From assembly GCF_016802725.1 (NCBI RefSeq), contig NC_052669.1, forward strand, positions 11,307,770 to 11,371,769: a DNA stretch of 64,000 nucleotides. Direction: 5' to 3'. Of the stretch, positions 1-9,948 are shown in pieces. The notes under the pieces are model-generated. The model saw only the letters and a program-made list of their open reading frames with translations. It did no database searches and was not told the DNA's origin. The stretch is from Solenopsis invicta. Its lineage: Eukaryota > Arthropoda > Insecta > Hymenoptera > Formicidae. The position numbers and the translations under genes are program-made. Within the stretch, counting starts at the first letter, position 1, and each line of letters begins with the position of its first letter.

Positions 1-732
1 TACGAAATTGTGACAATAATGTATTGCTACATTTGCAAGAAACGAGATCAGGCGTCTACATATCACATGTAAGTTTAATTATTTACAAGATCTGTTTTTT
101 AATCACAGAACAGAAATGATTAGATTAATTATTAAACAATATTTAAAGATTTGAATCCATCATACGAATAAGCAACTTTGCGAAAAAGATAATTATATCA
201 GGCACAAATATACGAAACTTGTACTGTTCGATAACCAATAAATAAATATACAAATTATTATTTACATTTGAATGCGTTTTTATTCAGTTAATATAAATTA
301 TAATTTGTCACTTGTCACTTCAATATTTTTTTTATCATAAATTAGTTTTTTATTGACCCTGTATACATATACCGTTTTGTGCTATAATTCATTTGCCCGC
401 GCTTCTCTGATCATGCGCATTACAAACTAGTATCATTATCTATCTATCTCTGTCAATCTATTCGACGACACTTTCAAGAGACTATGCTCCTTCCAGTATT
501 ATATGTTCTAAGCGCTGAGCCAATACCTGAACAGTATCGCTGTGTCGTAAACAATATGGCGCTGCACTAGTGCCCCTAGCGGTAGAAGCGTGAACTAACA
601 GCCGATAACTTACAGACTAATGTTTTGATGGGGTTATCTTGAGCCTAAGTTTATTGTTGACGTTTACATCTGTTTATTTCCACCACCACATACCGCTAAA
701 GCCATCTTGGAAAACGGCGGAAGCAAAGTTGT

Positions 733-1010
733 ACATCTAATATATTGATAAAATAAAATATTATAAGTATAAAAATTATTTACTTCCAACTTTAGCACAT
801 TTACTAACTAACAATAGGGTCAGTCGTGCACTATAAATTTTTCACGCCGACCTAACTAGTGAAATAACAGCCGTTAAAAATCGCTACTGCGGGGCCGTAT
901 TCGTTCACCAAAAAGTTTTTTTATGCGGGGTATAGGCGCGTACTGTACCGATGTACGCGACGCGGGAAATTTTGCTTGGACGCGAGTAATCCCACGATGG
1001 CTAGTAAAAG
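733..1010. mobile_element. piggyBac-like element fragment
   Basis: This segment is the reverse complement, with moderate divergence, of the left part of the element at 19992-23771 (about 19992-20275). It ends at a TTAA (1011-1014), preceded by GGCTAGTAAAAG. That corresponds to the CCCTTACTAACC terminus of the other copy. The other end is not identifiable, so this is a truncated copy. No transposase coding remains. Confidence 0.55.
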
Positions 1011-1689
1011 TTAACATTACATTTTTATTATCATTAACTCTGTAACCGACATACATGTTTTCATTACCGGAGAATAGCATACATAGGATATTTGTTCGAT
1101 AATTTTGAAGTTCTTAAAGTGCTCGAAAAATTCTGTTAAAATTCCCCAATGTTCTGTGAGGTTGTCTCTATTAAATTATTTCTTCCAACACAAAAATCTT
1201 TTAGAAAGGAAATGCGTAAATCCATACGCATAAGTATTCAAAAAATAAGAATCGTTAAATAAGGCATGAACATGAACAATCTTGTGTGCTACTGCAGAGT
1301 TAATGTACATCTTCCATAATAAATCATATAACACTTAAAATAATGCTATTTTAAGTTTTTGCGTCGTATTGAATTTTAATGTTAATCTATTTTTACAGTA
1401 TATGTAATATATACAGTTCCATTATAAAAGACCTGTTGAAATATCTTTTTAGAAAAGCGTGTTAAAAAAAACCGTTTAACAGAAATAGTAGAGTTTAGAG
1501 GGAAGATACCTTGGTTTGACTTTGGGTGACGCCGCCAAAATTAGGTCAAGGTTACATTAATTTTTTTTAAAACACTATTTTTGATTTCAGAATAGCCGAT
1601 GTCAAGAACTTTTCAAAACATTATAATAAAGTTATTTTTCGTTAAGCACTTTCCGAATTGAAGCTTGAAAGTTACAGTATAGAGTATAA

Positions 1690-2508
1690 TTTTGTTAATA
1701 ATTGTTTCCTATTGAAACTGGAATGATTACATTTGTCAAAGTATTGTTTGACAAGTTCTAGATTCAAAGTATTAAAATATTTATTATTTAGAAAATAATT
1801 TATGAAAATCTAATGCATTGCATAATCGATGGAAGAAAACAAGTGGTTGTAATATGGCTATCTATAAAAATTTTTAAAAATTAGTTTAGTTTAAAAGAAA
1901 CACAGTACCTTGTTACAAAATTATGTATTTTTAATTTTTTTTTGTTTAGAATTTTCCTGCGTTCAGAAACTAGAAATACCATTAGAAACTTCATTAGAAA
2001 TATTATTTTATCCCTGTTTAACATTAACCAGAAAGCATAAAATGATGTCTCTAATGTTTTTAAACATCGCCCTCTAGAATGACAATCGATTTATCAAAGA
2101 AATATTTCGATATAAAAATTTTGCTTAAAAAATCGTATTAAAAAAATTTCATGTTATCGTTTTAACTTTGCATAACTCGAAATATGTATAGCCGAATAAA
2201 AAGTTAAATAACAAAAAAACACTCAAGTGTATGTACATTTGTGTGATAATACTCAAGCTTAAGAATAATGAAAAAGTATGTGTAATTAAAGATTAAAAGT
2301 GTACCTTGAAAAAGTTTAGAAGTGTTTAAAAATAAAAATGCCTTATAACAATTGTCAGTTATTATGTATTGGCATATTAGCATCACTAAAAAACTGCGGG
2401 CTACTAAACGAATAATTCCACAAACAATTGTTAGAATACGTCACTTAATAACGGAGATAATAGGGGTAGCCATATTGTCAATAGTAGCCATAATACCTTC
2501 TTCTCGTC
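1690..2508. mobile_element. TA-flanked non-autonomous DNA element, diverged copy
   Basis: Over about 800 bp this is the reverse complement of the element at 9057-9946. It ends at 2508 with a degenerate form of the terminus CCCTCTTCTCCTC, followed by TA. The left end is eroded. The short ORFs on both strands here match those at 9179-9394 in mirror image, so they are repeat sequence rather than genes. Confidence 0.6.
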
Positions 2509-3106
2509 TAGTAAGCCTTATAACTCGTATTATAACTAAAATTTATACAAATAACTTCATTTCAGTGTTTTGAAAAGTTTTCGAGATCGACTATAAGACA
2601 ATGCAATAAAAAATAAGATATTTATACTTGAAAATTTGAAGATAATTTTTATGTGATCTTAATCAGTCAGTGTCATACAGATATTTTTGCTTACGCATTA
2701 CTTCAAATCCTATAACTTTTGTATGAAATACTTTTTTTGGAAATGCTTAGTTTCCGAAATATTAAGATGTACTGATACTTTCCTAACATCCTAATTATTT
2801 TCTTGTAGTCGATCTTTAAAGATTTTCCAAACACATAAAGTTATTTTTCATTAAACACTTTTTGAGTTATGAAGCTTGAAAGTTACAGTATACTGCAATT
2901 ATGATTTGAAAAGCTTTTGATACCAGCTATTAGATTTTGGTATTAAAAATAGAGTATTTTATTTTAAAAAAATTGATGTGACCTTGATCTGATCTTATTG
3001 GCCACCCAAGATCAAACTAAGGTACCCTTTTATGTCTCCCTTCGAACCCTGTAACTTCCGTTTAAAATGTTTTTCTCTAGAATGTTTTTCTAAAAAGACA
3101 TTTTAA

Positions 3107-3789
3107 GGCTCCTGACTCCTCAGCCGAGAACTCCGTGTTGACGGTAGCGACATTTCGTCGCGGACAAAATTAGAACTAATACACGTGAAACGTGACAGAT
3201 TGACGATGAAATGTTATCGTGCATGTCATTTTGTTATTATGTGTTTCATTATAAAAACATGACTTTTCTCGTATTTACCAAATTCGTAAAAATGGACCGC
3301 GAGTAAAGTTTCTTTGAATTTTATACATAAAAGTACATTTTTCACTCCTTTTAATAGCTATCCGTGTGTTTTCCTGTCTGAATAGACGTCACTTTACGTG
3401 CTTTTTACGACTATTTACTGACTGCTAGGCGAAAAAAGGATAGTCGTGACCGATATTTAGAAGTGTTTTAAAGCCATCTGATTAGTCTGTTTTATCCAAA
3501 TTGGCATTATTTAGAAATGGCACGTCGGACAAAATTATGTGCCCATGTGTTTTCCTGTTTCAATTGCTTCACTTTACATGCTTTTTACAACTATTTACTG
3601 ATTGTTAGGCGGAAAAGGGATAGTCGTGACCGATATTTAGAAGTGTTTTAAAGTCATCTGCTTAGTTTGTTTTATCCAAATTGGCTTTATTTACAAATGG
3701 CATGTCGGACAAAATTACGTGTCATTTCACGCAATTTCTCGCTTCTGACGTCACGACTTCAATATGGCCGCGGCGAGTACTCAGGAGCC
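3107..3789. mobile_element. TTAA-flanked DNA transposon (non-autonomous)
   Basis: The ends are inverted repeats (GGCTCCTGACTCCTC at left, reverse-complement GGCTCCTGAGTACTC at right). They are flanked by TTAA at 3103-3106 and 3790-3793, a target duplication typical of piggyBac and Kolobok-type elements. The 683-bp body has no transposase. It contains a direct duplication of about 180 bp (3362-3541 and 3542-3721), and the phrase CGGACAAAATTA occurs three times in it. The superfamily is inferred from the target site only. Confidence 0.65.
3362..3721. repeat. Tandem duplication, about 180-bp unit, two copies
   Basis: Two head-to-tail copies share long stretches such as GATAGTCGTGACCGATATTT and GAAGTGTTTTAAAG. 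They differ by scattered substitutions. The duplication lies wholly inside the TTAA-flanked element. Confidence 0.8.
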
Positions 3790-4917
3790 TTAATGAATCT
3801 TTTAAAATAGGACACCCTCTATACAAGGTATCTAATAACACAGGTCTACAAAATTGAGGAGAGGTCTTGTTCTTTGAACTTTGAAGAATGTTTCTATAGG
3901 ATTTCGATGCGCTGAAGATGACAACTACGTTGTCCGTTTTTTTTCCATCACCCTCCATTTTTTAAATAATCGCAAAAACATTTTTTCGAACTTTATTCCT
4001 TTATGAATTTTTTCTGGTTAAAGGGAAAATGATAGCGAGGTCAGCTTTACGGGATTTTACGCAGAAATGTTCTTACAATACAGAAAATATTTTTTCGCAA
4101 TTTATAAAAATGTTTTAATCAAACCGTAAACAAAAAAACTTTTAAAAAATCGTGAAAAATCGTAAAAAAATTGATACATTTTAAAATAATACCAAATAAT
4201 TTAAAAGAAAAAAAGCTTGAAAAGTATTTGACCATTTGGGATTATAACGGCATATTTGTAGTTTAAATTTTTTTTTAAATTAATTTCTGACCATTTGTTA
4301 AAAACTTATTGAATTTAAAGCATAAGTATACAACTGTATACGGGTTTAATTCTCAATATCAAGTTTTAATCGAAAAGGTGGGCGCAGTGAAAACGTGCTG
4401 GGTCCATAACTTATTGCATAAACCGCAATCGGACTGTTTAACCTATTGTGTAGGTCTCAAATAAAATCTTTCTCTATCATACAGAAAGAAATAAAACCTT
4501 TTATTGTATAGTGCACTGACACAATGGGAAATATATACTTTAAACGATTAGGCTTGACAAAATAAAAATAAAAATCTCAAGACACGCGAAAGGCGCAAAG
4601 ACAGAATTACACACAATATAGAGAGGCGTTTACACACGTTAATATTTGTCGGTAACAACGTGATCTATGTATATGAGATGAGACGATAACTAAATACTAT
4701 TGCAATAAGTATGATTTATGACAGAACCATTTACTCCTGAAAAAAAATGTCGTAAGCTTTAATAATACGGTCAACAAGTTGTTGATGTCACGTGACTAGC
4801 AAATAGTGGTGTAATAGCCGATTCGGGAATCAGGTCTTAAAAGTTGCAAATTGTACTGATCATTGCTCTTCTATGACTAGTTACGATAGAAATTAACATT
4901 TCAATTTTAACTCGCAG

Positions 4918-5034
4918 GAATATGGAAATAATCTCTTAGAATCGGGTGTGCATGGTGCGCTCATAGCTCTAGATGAAAGTTTTGATGCGAATAGTTTTGC
5001 ATTAACTTTACAAATTCCCACACAAAATACGCAG
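4918..5034 (+). CDS. Liprin-alpha: Liprin-alpha, penultimate coding exon
   Basis: Liprin-alpha (PPFIA) is a synaptic and cell-adhesion scaffold that organises presynaptic active zones and binds the LAR receptor phosphatase and kinesin KIF1A. This 39-codon exon reads EYGNNLLESGVHGALIALDE, followed by SFDANSFALTLQIPTQNTQ. This matches the last SAM domain; the phrase LQIPTQNTQ is a hallmark of liprin-alpha. It follows an acceptor (TTAACTCGCAG). It ends in CAG before GCAAGT, a GC donor with otherwise consensus sequence. It joins in phase 0 to the exon at 5660. Upstream exons are outside the window. Identification is from remembered family sequence. Confidence 0.88.
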
Positions 5035-5040
5035 GCAAGT
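5035..5040 (+). other. Non-canonical GC 5' splice site of the last liprin-alpha intron
   Basis: The donor is CAG/GCAAGT, which matches the GC-AG class: C at position 2 with strong pairing elsewhere. No GT donor nearby preserves the conserved reading NTQ-ARQ across the junction, so the GC site is inferred to be the one used. The acceptor is TTTTCGTAG at 5651-5659. Confidence 0.75.
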
Positions 5041-5073
5041 GCAACAATCGTATTAAAGTTTTATTTTAGCGGA

Positions 5074-5592
5074 AAAATTTTAATGAAATTTTAATATTTG
5101 CTAATGAAATTTCTATGATATTTTCTGTGATAATTTTAATGAAATTTTAATATTTGATAATGAAATTTCTATAATATTTTCTTCTATTTTATTCTATTTT
5201 GGAATACTTAAAGCAATAATTTCATCAAATTTTTATCAAAAATTTATTACTTTGAAATATTATATTAACAATGAAATATTATATTAACTTGTGAAAAACG
5301 ATTGCGATTTTTTGTTGCAATTTCATTAAAAATTTATTACAATTTTAATAAAAATGCCTGTTTTCAATAAATAAATAGTAATAATAATAATTTTTTATTG
5401 AAATTTTATTATCTTTCTTTTATTAAATTTTTATTTTAAAGTATCATCTATTTTTTATTGCGTGCAAAAATAATCTTTTCGGTGAAATTATAATTAAAAT
5501 TTTGTTGCATGTTTATTGAAATTTCATTAAATTTAATCATTCATTAAATTTATTGAAATTTTATCAAAATTTCATTAAAATTTTTTTACCAG
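5074..5592. repeat. AT-rich foldback filling the last liprin-alpha intron
   Basis: The left edge (GGAAAAATTTTAATGAAATT) and right edge (reverse-complement GGTAAAAAAATTTTAATGAA) are inverted repeats. The interior repeats motifs such as TTCATTAAAATTTTA many times in both orientations. It includes a direct duplication near 5087-5180. It occupies most of the 625-bp intron. It is probably a MITE; no target duplication could be fixed. Confidence 0.5.
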
Positions 5593-5659
5593 ACTATACT
5601 TGCGTCTAATTATATTGTAACAAAAATTTTAGAAACATAAATGTTGTTTATTTTCGTAG

Positions 5660-5743
5660 GCAAGACAATTACTACAAATGGAATTTTCCAATCTGTTATC
5701 AATGGCAACAGAAAGGCGTCTGGACGATAGCATGAAATCCTGA
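5660..5743 (+). CDS. Liprin-alpha: Liprin-alpha, terminal coding exon
   Basis: The exon follows TTTTCGTAG and translates as ARQLLQMEFSNLLSMATERR, then LDDSMKS and TGA at 5741-5743. This matches the conserved liprin-alpha segment after the last SAM domain (family form ARQxLExEFNNLLALGTERR). The insect protein ends shortly after it here, whereas vertebrate liprin-alphas continue into a longer tail with a PDZ-binding end. A further alternatively spliced tail exon cannot be excluded. Confidence 0.87.
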   Translation, partial: ARQLLQMEFSNLLSMATERRLDDSMKS

Positions 5744-6350
5744 TCCATCTCGTCAAGTCGGCTGCCGCATATTCAACCACATCATGTCTAGTCGAAAACC
5801 CCAGCTATTGCTACTATCTACGCGCAAAGTGTGTTATAAAAGTTGTAAGAGCTTTAAGTATCACGCTAGGAGTATCTTCATATTGTTATGACAAATGTGA
5901 CATTTGGTAATAATACAAGATTTACCGAAGTGTGTTTTGACATAAGCTGTTAAAATAAGGTTTCACGATTGTATTCGATACTTAAGGTCCATCTTCAATT
6001 GATTTTTATGCCGTGTGCGCGTATAAATTAACGCGCCACATACGCATTATATACTTTTTGACGATGAGGAGGAAAGAAGATAGTTATTTCTCGAGCGATT
6101 TTTTTATATAGATATCGAAATGTAGCAGGCAGTCGTTGGATTATATTACTAGAAAGACACGACGATGTATAAATAGCACTGTCCTTAAAAGCACGAGATA
6201 TCAATTGCAGATGATTAACGACAATAATTCTCTCTGAGTTAGCTTCATTTATTTATAAAGTCGATAAGTCTCAGTATTACGGTGTTATCTAGTAGAGTGT
6301 ATTTGTCGTACGACTTGATACGACAACATGTACTTATAATGTTTAATAAA
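5744..6350 (+). other. Probable liprin-alpha 3' UTR
   Basis: This sequence follows the stop codon directly, is less AT-biased than its surroundings, and has no repeat relatives seen elsewhere in the window. The first convincing AATAAA poly(A) signal is at 6345-6350. The true cleavage site is not known. Confidence 0.4.
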
Positions 6351-8768
6351 TATTTAAGGCAGGGTAAGTTAATACTTTGTATCGCACAAAGAAAAATAAA
6401 ACAGGAGTCTACGATATCGATGCTTTTGAGGAAATTGTTCATATATAAGGTGTCCTGTAATTGATAACACGATCGAAAAAGTAAATTTACATGAAAGAAC
6501 AAGTTAAAAATGTTGAGTGAATTTTTCTCTGTGAAACTTTCTTTTATCTTTGTTAAACAAATAGATGCAAATGATTGAATAAATTTTGCTATCGAATTTA
6601 TTTTAAAGTCTATTCAAATATAAATAATACAAGTTTATTGCAAGATGAACTTATTGATGTACAGGATATTTCCTGTAACTCAATCATTAGAATATATCTG
6701 TTTTTAATCTAGTGAGAAATAAGAAATTGAAATGATATAAAAACGAAATTTGACCATCAAAAGGGGATTGAAATCAAATATCGATTCGAGATTCAAACAG
6801 ATTCGATTTATAACAATTTTTAACATCGAAAGCAACTAAATTTCGAACATCAAAACTACTATGAATTTGATACGATCTGTGAAACTTTGTAGTATCTGTA
6901 GTCTCTTCAGAAATCCATTAATTTTTAATTCTTCCTCCAGCAAGAAATGACTCGTCGAATCAATATCGAAATTAATAAATTTACTTTAAGTCAATATTAA
7001 TTCGATATCGAATCAATGAATAATTCCGGTCATTTCTCCTTCTCCTTATCTTCCAACTTCCGTATTAAGATTTTGTTTTTTCTCCATACTCTAGAATTGA
7101 ATTTCTTGTATAATTTAGCTTTTTATTCTGTTTAATATGAAAAAAAGATTAATCATGCAAGAAGTTTAGTTAAAAAGTACAATGTGGATGAAATCCTAAT
7201 ATGACAGGGAAGTGTATCAAGCAAATTTAAATTGAGAGTATAACCATACCGGTAGAAAGCTAATTTTAATGCTCAATAATAATTTTCTAGATGAATGAAC
7301 ATTTCACGTTCCTCCGCGCGCCACATGTTTAATTTTAAAACGCAACTGTCAAGTAGAACAAAAAATATAATATCATAAATTAAATTGTTAATCAATTTAA
7401 TAACTTTGATGCTCATAAGTATCTGTATTACTGAAGTAATAAGATCTGCTTTTAACCAGTATGGCCATTCTTTCAATTTATGAGATTTAACCATCCTGAA
7501 ACCATGCTAAAAGAAATGGATTTTAATTACATTTTTTGAAAGTTTGAACTTTTAAGAATATTAATACTTCTAAGTCCGAGATAAAAATTCCAAAAATTGG
7601 CTAATTGCGAATTTATAGAGAAACCAGTTGGCTACTTACCAAGGAGATACATCTACCTTAATATATTTTTTGTGTTCTTGTATCTCAAGGACCATGTCTT
7701 TTATTTTTAAATTATTGAACGGTTTTTACAGACTAGAAAGCTTTACACAGAAAAACAATGAAAACATTAACTCAATAATATAGAAAATGGCTTTAAAAGT
7801 TGAAAATAACGGTATAAAAATTAATGAAATAGCATTATATATTGCTGCAATTTATCTTAATGATGGTTCCAAAACATTCTTCTGATAATGCAAATTATGG
7901 GACTGAAAATAGAATATCGAAATAATGAAACGTGCCAAGAAATTGATGAAGCGTACACCATCATTGCAAAAGTTACACGCAGTCACAAAAGATGCTCGAA
8001 AAACATAGGATTTTACTAAAAGAAGCTGATAATAAGTTTTTAGAAGCTGAAGGCTTTATGGTGCTAGCGTAGCAGATTAGAGGTAAGACATTTTATAATA
8101 TAAAAAAATTGTTTTGAATTTTTTGCGTTTTTTTTGAAACTATGTTTTTTAAGATGGGTGTAAACTTTTCTCAAAAATTAGTAGTCCCATAGACTTCATT
8201 TTTGGCAGGAATATTTTTAAGAAGATTATCTATCATGTTGCGTATGATTCCTTGTTGATTCATTTGTTTATAATAAACTTTTTAAGTTCATATTTTAAGG
8301 TAAAAATTCTTTTTCCAAATTAATCCTTTTTTTATAATTTTCAAAAAATAAAAATTTCTACGCAACACGATAATATAACATCTGTTTACAAGAAAATATT
8401 TTTTTTTTTTTTTATTTCAGACCATCTCCTCTCTCATTTCGGAAATGTTACATCCGATCCCAACGCGAAAGAGCTTTGCAGGAATTGTTCTGCAGCTTAT
8501 ATTTGTAATTCAATTTTTTTTTAATTTACAAATTTGTAGTTTAAATGTTGTATCTCGTATCTCTAAAATATAAATTAATTTGACGTAGCAGTAAATTTAA
8601 AAATATTTTAATTTTATGTTTATTTTGGACACGGTCAAGGTCCATTTGTTTGATACACTTTTCAATTATATTAGGATATTGTTTATATTATATACACGCA
8701 CAGAAAAAGGATAAACAGAAAAATAGGCAGAAATTTTCGGTTGTTACGATAAATATACTGACAAGTAC
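6351..8768. other. AT-rich non-coding DNA
   Basis: No gene is recognised. The stretch at 7430-7493 is a paralogue of the flanks of the element at 9057-9946, and shows what that insertion site looks like when empty. A weak transposon-ORF remnant is listed at 7897-8080. A poly-T tract followed by TTTCAG lies at 8399-8421, but no exon could be tied to it. Confidence 0.4.
7897..8080 (+). pseudogene. Possible remnant of a DNA-transposon ORF
   Basis: One frame starts at ATG 7897 and reads MGLKIEYRNNETCQEIDEAY with further charged residues. After a frameshift a second frame reads LLKEADNKFLEAEGF, just before a stop. The layout is reminiscent of the conserved C-terminal tail (LEAEG...YG.G.AD) of an ORF found in many arthropod DNA transposons. 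This is a weak resemblance from memory; the piece is broken and short, and could be chance. Confidence 0.25.
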
Positions 8769-8770
8769 CT

Positions 8771-8838
8771 TAGTAGTCGAATTGGCTAGCACGCTCGCAC
8801 AGAATGTAAGGAGATCCAGGTTTAAATCCTGGCTGAGA
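8771..8838 (+). repeat. tRNA-like segment of a dispersed repeat
   Basis: An A-box-like phrase (TTGGCTAGCACGC) is followed by a T-arm with a perfect 5-bp stem, CCAGG/CCTGG, around the loop TTTAAAT. This gives a B-box-like GGTTTAAATCC. There is no CCA-ready acceptor stem, so it is not a functional tRNA gene. The region 8735-8870 resembles the centre of the foldback at 53558-54079 on the other strand, including GAGATAATATTTTTCACAA after the T-arm. That makes it a tRNA-derived repeat family. Confidence 0.6.
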
Positions 8839-9056
8839 TAATATTTTTCACAACAAATTCTTTATAGTTTTCGGGATAGGAGGGATTGTAGAGATGTTTG
8901 TAGACATCAAAATTATTAAATTGACTAGGAATTTAATTAGTGACGTTACGTTTCTGGTTCTATTTAACTGCTCCGTTTTAAAGTCCAGCAAATGTAACGT
9001 GTAGTTCGGGAGAATTTGTAAAATGTCTGTAAATTCATTTAAGATATTATTAAGTA

Positions 9057-9946
9057 GAGGAGAAGAGGGTATTATGGCTACTGTCGACAATATGGCTGCC
9101 CTTATTATTTCCGTTATTAGGTGACGTATTCTAACAATTGCTTATAGAGTTATTTGTTTAGTAGCCCACCGTTTTTTAGTGATGCTAATATGTCAATACA
9201 TAATGACTGACAATTATTATAAGGCATTTTTGAGCACTTCTAAATTTTCTCAAAGTATACTTTTAACCTTTAATTACATACAATTCCTCATTATTCTTAA
9301 ACTTGAGTGTATTATCACACAAAGGTACATACAATTGAGTGTTTTTTTGTTATTTAATTTTTTTATTCGGCCGTATACATTTCAAATTATATAAAGTTAA
9401 AACAATAACATGAAATTGTGTTAATATAGTTTTTTAAGCGAAATTTTTATATCGAAATATTTCTTCGATAAATCTTTTGTCATTCTAAAGAGCGGTGTTT
9501 AGAAACATTAGAGACATCATTTTATGCTTGTTGTTTAATGTTAAATAGGGATTAAATGATATTTTTAAGGAAATTTTTAACTGTATTTCTAAAGCTTTTG
9601 AACGCAGGGAAATTCTAAACAATGGAAAATTAAAAATATATAATTTTGTAATAAGGTTCTTTGTTGAAACTGTGTTTTGTAACAAGGTTCTTTTAAACTA
9701 AACTAATTTTTTAAAATTATTTTTATGGATAACTATATTACAATCACTTTTTTTCCACCGATTATGCAGTGCATTAGATTTGTATAAATCACGTCCTAAA
9801 TAATAAATATTTCATTACTTGGAATCTAGAATTTGTCAAACAATACTCTGACGAATGTAATCGTTCAAGTTTCAATAGAAAATATTAATTATAAACAAAG
9901 TTATTCAATAAAATGAAAATGAATACCATATTACCCTCTTCTCCTC
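9057..9946. mobile_element. TA-flanked non-autonomous DNA element
   Basis: The terminal inverted repeats are GAGGAGAAGAGGGTATTATG at left and the reverse complement of CATATTACCCTCTTCTCCTC at right. TA lies at both edges (9055-9056, 9947-9948), so the target rules fit Tc1/mariner. It is 890 bp long and has no transposase. An inverted, diverged copy lies at 1690-2508. The related unoccupied site at 7430-7445 reads straight through where this element sits, supporting the boundaries. Confidence 0.75.
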
Positions 9947-9948
9947 TA

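Larger units (their letters stand above)
1..4917 (+). other. Non-coding, probable liprin-alpha intron with repeats
   Basis: The sequence upstream of the first recognised liprin-alpha exon is AT-rich and lacks long open frames. The missing upstream part of the SAM-domain region was not found here, so an intron of more than 4.9 kb that begins outside the window is the simplest reading. It holds three transposon relics listed separately (733-1010, 1690-2508, 3107-3789). Short stretches near 1658-1690 and 2838-2890 repeat each other, sharing the phrase GCTTGAAAGTTACAGTAT, which shows another old dispersed repeat. Nothing else is recognised. Confidence 0.5.

Noticed and set aside
1..74. Possible exon ending CACATGTAAGT at the window start
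   Set aside because: The donor-like site is plausible, but the translation does not match liprin-alpha and the left boundary is outside the window.
5087..5600. CRISPR-like or phased direct repeats
   Set aside because: The repeated AAATTTCATTAAAATTTT motifs are irregularly spaced and palindromic, as in an AT-rich MITE. The window is eukaryotic.
8771..8838. Functional tRNA gene
   Set aside because: The T-arm is good but the acceptor stem does not pair, the B-box is off consensus and the sequence recurs as part of a repeat.
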